Below, in pieces: positions 61,588 to 64,000 of a stretch of DNA of 64,000 nucleotides. Source of the DNA: Candidatus Leucobacter sulfamidivorax (GTDB taxonomy: Bacteria > Actinomycetota > Actinomycetes > Actinomycetales > Microbacteriaceae); the NCBI GenBank assembly GCA_016771945.1, contig QZLF01000001.1:62001-126000 (forward strand). The letters are read 5' to 3'. The notes under the pieces are model-generated. The model saw only the letters and a list, made by a program, of their open reading frames with translations. It was not told the origin of the DNA and did not search any database. The stretch's first letter is position 1. Every line of letters begins with the position of its first letter. Position numbers and translations under genes: made by a program.

Positions 61588-61872
61588 TCACCGCTCGAAG
61601 TGGATCACCACCGGCGGCGTCGCGAAGAACTCCCCGATGAGCGCGGCGAGCTGCTCGGCCTGCGGCGTGGTCGGGAAGACCTCGAGGTGATCCTCGATCC
61701 TGTCCCAGCCCACCTTCATCAGTACGGTCGCAGGTTGATCCACTGCGAGTTGGAACTCCACCGTCACACAGCCGGGCGCAGCGGTGAGGATCTCGGCCGC
61801 CCGCGCCTCGTGCGACCGGAACTCGTCGATCCGCTCGGGAACGATCTCGAGCAGCGCGTATTCGTGGACCAT
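61588..61872 (-). CDS. Small ABM-superfamily monooxygenase-like protein
   Basis: The 94-residue protein has an antibiotic-biosynthesis-monooxygenase (ferredoxin-like) fold: HEYALLEIVPERIDEFRSHE, the APGCVTVEFQ strand and a C-terminal helix-strand. The ATG at 61872 follows a GGAGG-containing stretch. It is 14 bases after the acyl-CoA-dehydrogenase-like gene, so the two form one operon. It could oxidise or protect a reactive hydroxylated product. Confidence 0.8.
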   Translation of the reverse strand: MVHEYALLEIVPERIDEFRSHEARAAEILTAAPGCVTVEFQLAVDQPATVLMKVGWDRIEDHLEVFPTTPQAEQLAALIGEFFATPPVVIHFER

Positions 61873-61886
61873 CTCCGCCCTCCCGC

Positions 61887-63101
61887 TCAGAGATCCAGGA
61901 TCAGGGCGTCGTCGCTTCCGAGCAGCACCTGCCCGTAGACCTCGCGGCCGAGCTCGGTGCTGACCAGCGAGTGGCGCCCCGCGATCTCGGTGTCGCGCCA
62001 GATGCGGCTGAGCACGTTCGCCTCGGCGAAGGAGCCCGCGCCGTTCGCGGTGAGCAGGGTGTTGATGCCCTCGTTGACCAGCTCGTGCACGACGCCCGTG
62101 TCGTTGCGGATCTGCGCGCGAGTCTCGAGGTCGGGCAGACGCCCCAGGAAGGCGTAGTGGTCGATGAGGTCGGCCGCATGATTCGCGAGCAGTTCGGCCA
62201 GGTGGAACGAGGTCGCCGCCCTCGCGACGCCGAGCTTGTGCGTCGGCGAGTTGCGGGCCGCGGTGTAGCTCGTGTAGGCGACCGGCTTGTTCGGCAGCTT
62301 CTCGCGCACGATCTCGAGCGCATGACGGGCGAGACCGATGTGCGGCGAGACCAGCACGAGTGCCGCCACCGGGATGAACGCCATGCTCGGGTTGCGCTCC
62401 TCGCCCTTGAACGGGGTCGTGTATTCGGCCTCGCACATCTTCTTGAACGACTGCACGCGGTAGTCGGGTACGAACTGGTCCTCGATGACGATGGTGTCGG
62501 AACCCGAGCCCTTCATCCCCGTCACGAACCAGGTCGGCTCGATGCGCCACTGATCCTTGGAGAATAGTGCGAGTGCGCGCGGATCCTCGCCCTCCGGCAC
62601 GTCGAGCCCGATGCCGAGCGTCGCCCAATCGGCGGCGAAGGAGCCGGAGGCGTACGGCCAGCGGCCCGAGACGATGTAGCCGCCGTCGACGCGCTCCATC
62701 TTGCTGGGCGGCGTGAAGATGCCGCAGACCTTCGCGTTCGGGTTGCTGCCGAACACCTCCTCCTGCGCTTCAGCGGTGAAGGTCGTGGCGAACCAGGTGC
62801 AGACGTTGAGCAGCGAGGCCGCCCAGCCGGTGCCGCCGTCGCCCCGAGAGATCTCACCGAGCACCTCCATCGCGGTGCGCATGGTCGCGCCGTGGCCGCC
62901 GAAGCGCTCGGGCACGAAGAGGTTCATCAGCCCCGCTTCCTGCAGCGCGTCCATCACGACCGGCGAGACCCGGCGATTCTCAGCCCCCTCCGCCGCGTGC
63001 TCGCGGATCAGCGGCACGAGCGCGGTGGCCCGCGCGACGAGCTCCGTATCGTAATGGGGTTCGATGAAATCCCGATCGACGTATCCTGTGTGATGCGACA
63101 T
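61887..63101 (-). CDS. Acyl-CoA dehydrogenase-fold flavin monooxygenase (HsaA/DszC-like)
   Basis: This 404-residue group D-type flavoprotein starts with a helical domain (RRVSPVVMDALQEAGLMNLFVPERFGGHGATM). A beta domain (YIVSGRWPYASGSFAADWATL; GMKGSGSDTIVIED) and a C-terminal four-helix bundle follow. The SGRWPYASG segment is typical of the HsaA/HpaB-side hydroxylases that use FMNH2 from a separate reductase; that reductase is not in the window. Related enzymes hydroxylate phenols or ipso-attack anilines, which would fit the hydroxyquinol branch, but this is inference. Confidence 0.85.
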   Translation of the reverse strand: MSHHTGYVDRDFIEPHYDTELVARATALVPLIREHAAEGAENRRVSPVVMDALQEAGLMNLFVPERFGGHGATMRTAMEVLGEISRGDGGTGWAASLLNVCTWFATTFTAEAQEEVFGSNPNAKVCGIFTPPSKMERVDGGYIVSGRWPYASGSFAADWATLGIGLDVPEGEDPRALALFSKDQWRIEPTWFVTGMKGSGSDTIVIEDQFVPDYRVQSFKKMCEAEYTTPFKGEERNPSMAFIPVAALVLVSPHIGLARHALEIVREKLPNKPVAYTSYTAARNSPTHKLGVARAATSFHLAELLANHAADLIDHYAFLGRLPDLETRAQIRNDTGVVHELVNEGINTLLTANGAGSFAEANVLSRIWRDTEIAGRHSLVSTELGREVYGQVLLGSDDALILDL

Positions 63102-63380
63102 CCGTCCGCTCCTTCTCCGTTGAATCTCTGGTGAATCGACACCCGCGGAGGCCGTCCTCCGTCGGATCGCTCCTCAATGTACGAACGGGGCAGGGGGCCG
63201 CGACAGCGCATCCGCGAAGCAGGGCGGGCCGATTCGCGAAACCCGGTGGATCCCGGCCGCCCTCCCCGCGCGCAACAGTGCGGTCGTTGTCGTTCCGGTA
63301 GCCTTCAGGCAGCAACACCTGCACTATTGCGCGACGAGCGAGGTGCGAGCATTCACTGCACACCGGGCGAGGAGGGTGCG

Positions 63381-64000
63381 TTGGGCCTGAATACGAGCTT
63401 CGCCGGCACGAGCGTCGGCGCGGACTCGCTGAAGCGGATCCTGGAGATCACGCACGGCCCGCTCGAAGCGCGGATGCCGGAGGACTTCGCCGCGGTCGCC
63501 CGCAATCAGCAGCACGGCGAGGTCACGATCGGCCGGGTCGCCGCGCCCGCAAACTCTGCGAAGGGCGGATCGCTCCACCGCGACGGCCTCCCAGGGGGCG
63601 GATTCCTCATCTGCATCCACCAGCTCTCGGGCGCAGTCGCGATCGCGCAGGAGGGCCGTGCCGTGCGCGTCGAAGCGGGGGACTTCGGGTTCTACGCGAC
63701 GGATCGGCCCTACGAGCTCCGCTTCGAGGAGGAGTACGAGCTCATCGCCGTCTGCTTCCCGATCGAGTGGGCCCGCGCCTACGGCCCCGCGGGCGCCTCG
63801 GCGCTCTCGGCCGCGCGGATCGGCCGGGAGGATCCGCTCGCGGCCTCCCTCGGTCCTGCCCTCGACGCCCTCGAGCAGCACCTGGAAGAGTTGAAGCCCG
63901 GCCTGCGGGGACGGGTGATCGGACAGATGCTGGACGCCGTCGAACTGCTCGCCACGCACGCCTCGGGGCCCGCGCGGCCGGAACCCGGAGACCGGGCGGA
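63381..64000 (+). CDS. AraC-type regulator, N-terminal sensor part (runs off window)
   Basis: A TTG start at 63381 with GAGGAGG five bases upstream opens a frame that stays open to the window end (about 206 codons). It has the AraC_binding-type sensor pattern (GDFGFYATDRPYELRFEEEY, then FPIEWARAYGP), like the N-terminus of the gene at 60349. The DNA-binding domain lies beyond the edge. It is divergent from the monooxygenase gene across 279 bp that show only a short GGAGG/CCTCC hairpin and no other gene. Confidence 0.8.
   Translation, partial: MGLNTSFAGTSVGADSLKRILEITHGPLEARMPEDFAAVARNQQHGEVTIGRVAAPANSAKGGSLHRDGLPGGGFLICIHQLSGAVAIAQEGRAVRVEAGDFGFYATDRPYELRFEEEYELIAVCFPIEWARAYGPAGASALSAARIGREDPLAASLGPALDALEQHLEELKPGLRGRVIGQMLDAVELLATHASGPARPEPGDRA

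Noticed and set aside
61588-62628. A 346-codon reading of the ABM gene
   Set aside because: The N-terminal 250 codons are antisense-like, out of frame with the real upstream gene; the strong ribosome site at the ATG 61872 defines the true start.

Overview
The window is about 65-70% G+C (by eye) and looks like a chromosomal segment of a high-GC actinobacterium, most likely a Microbacteriaceae (Leucobacter-like). That placement is inferred from the family content: a mycothiol-type deacetylase, a lone HtaA domain, an rpsF-ssb-rpsR-rplI operon next to dnaB and a cca fragment, and many GTG starts. No rRNA, tRNA or CRISPR array was seen.

Region 1 (1-24.0 kb) is a dense aromatic or N-heterocycle catabolism island. 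It holds a NitT/TauT-type importer (1-3126), a LysR regulator and a cupin. A long leftward operon (13463 to 5022) follows, with two paralogous C-C-type alpha/beta hydrolases around a VOC extradiol dioxygenase, then a flavin monooxygenase and a ribose-type ABC importer. A second LysR and a leftward P450 operon come next (flavoprotein hydroxylase, an atypical His-containing ferredoxin with no standard start codon, ferredoxin reductase, P450, small protein). The P450 operon faces a padR-HtaA pair across two ATGT-N8-ACAT operators. An M24 protein, a signal-less solute-binding protein and a LacI regulator close the region.

Region 2 (24.0-40.7 kb) begins with IS5 debris and a broken small gene. It continues with an MBL hydrolase and LysR facing each other across a perfect palindrome, and a second NitT/TauT importer. 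One permease of that importer is frameshifted by a GC-rich tandem repeat. Then come a hydroxyquinol branch (hydroxyquinol 1,2-dioxygenase, maleylacetate reductase, AhpD-like protein, enoyl-CoA hydratase), a GntR regulator, a VOC protein, a fused 2-oxoacid dehydrogenase E1 with its E2, a beta-hydroxyacid dehydrogenase and an XRE-cupin regulator.

Region 3 (40.8-60.35 kb) is core chromosome with a striking rearrangement. A holin-like protein precedes a low-molecular-weight phosphatase gene broken by a structured 61-bp insertion. A 4,135-bp inverted repeat (41816-45950 and 56218-60352) then brackets 10.27 kb. Each arm carries an IS1182-type element, an AbrB/PIN toxin-antitoxin pair, a complete purB and the 3' end of a benzoylformate decarboxylase-like gene. 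The bracketed segment carries that decarboxylase, dnaB, rplI, rpsR, ssb, rpsF and mshB. The right arm cuts cca, leaving only its C-terminal third. A cluster of DnaA boxes lies between dnaB and rplI.

Region 4 (60.35-64 kb) returns to catabolism: two AraC regulators around an acyl-CoA-dehydrogenase-fold monooxygenase and a small ABM-type monooxygenase.

The catabolic genes imply import of an aromatic compound, hydroxylation by P450 and flavin enzymes, extradiol cleavage with C-C hydrolysis, and a separate hydroxyquinol to maleylacetate branch. The substrate cannot be read from sequence.
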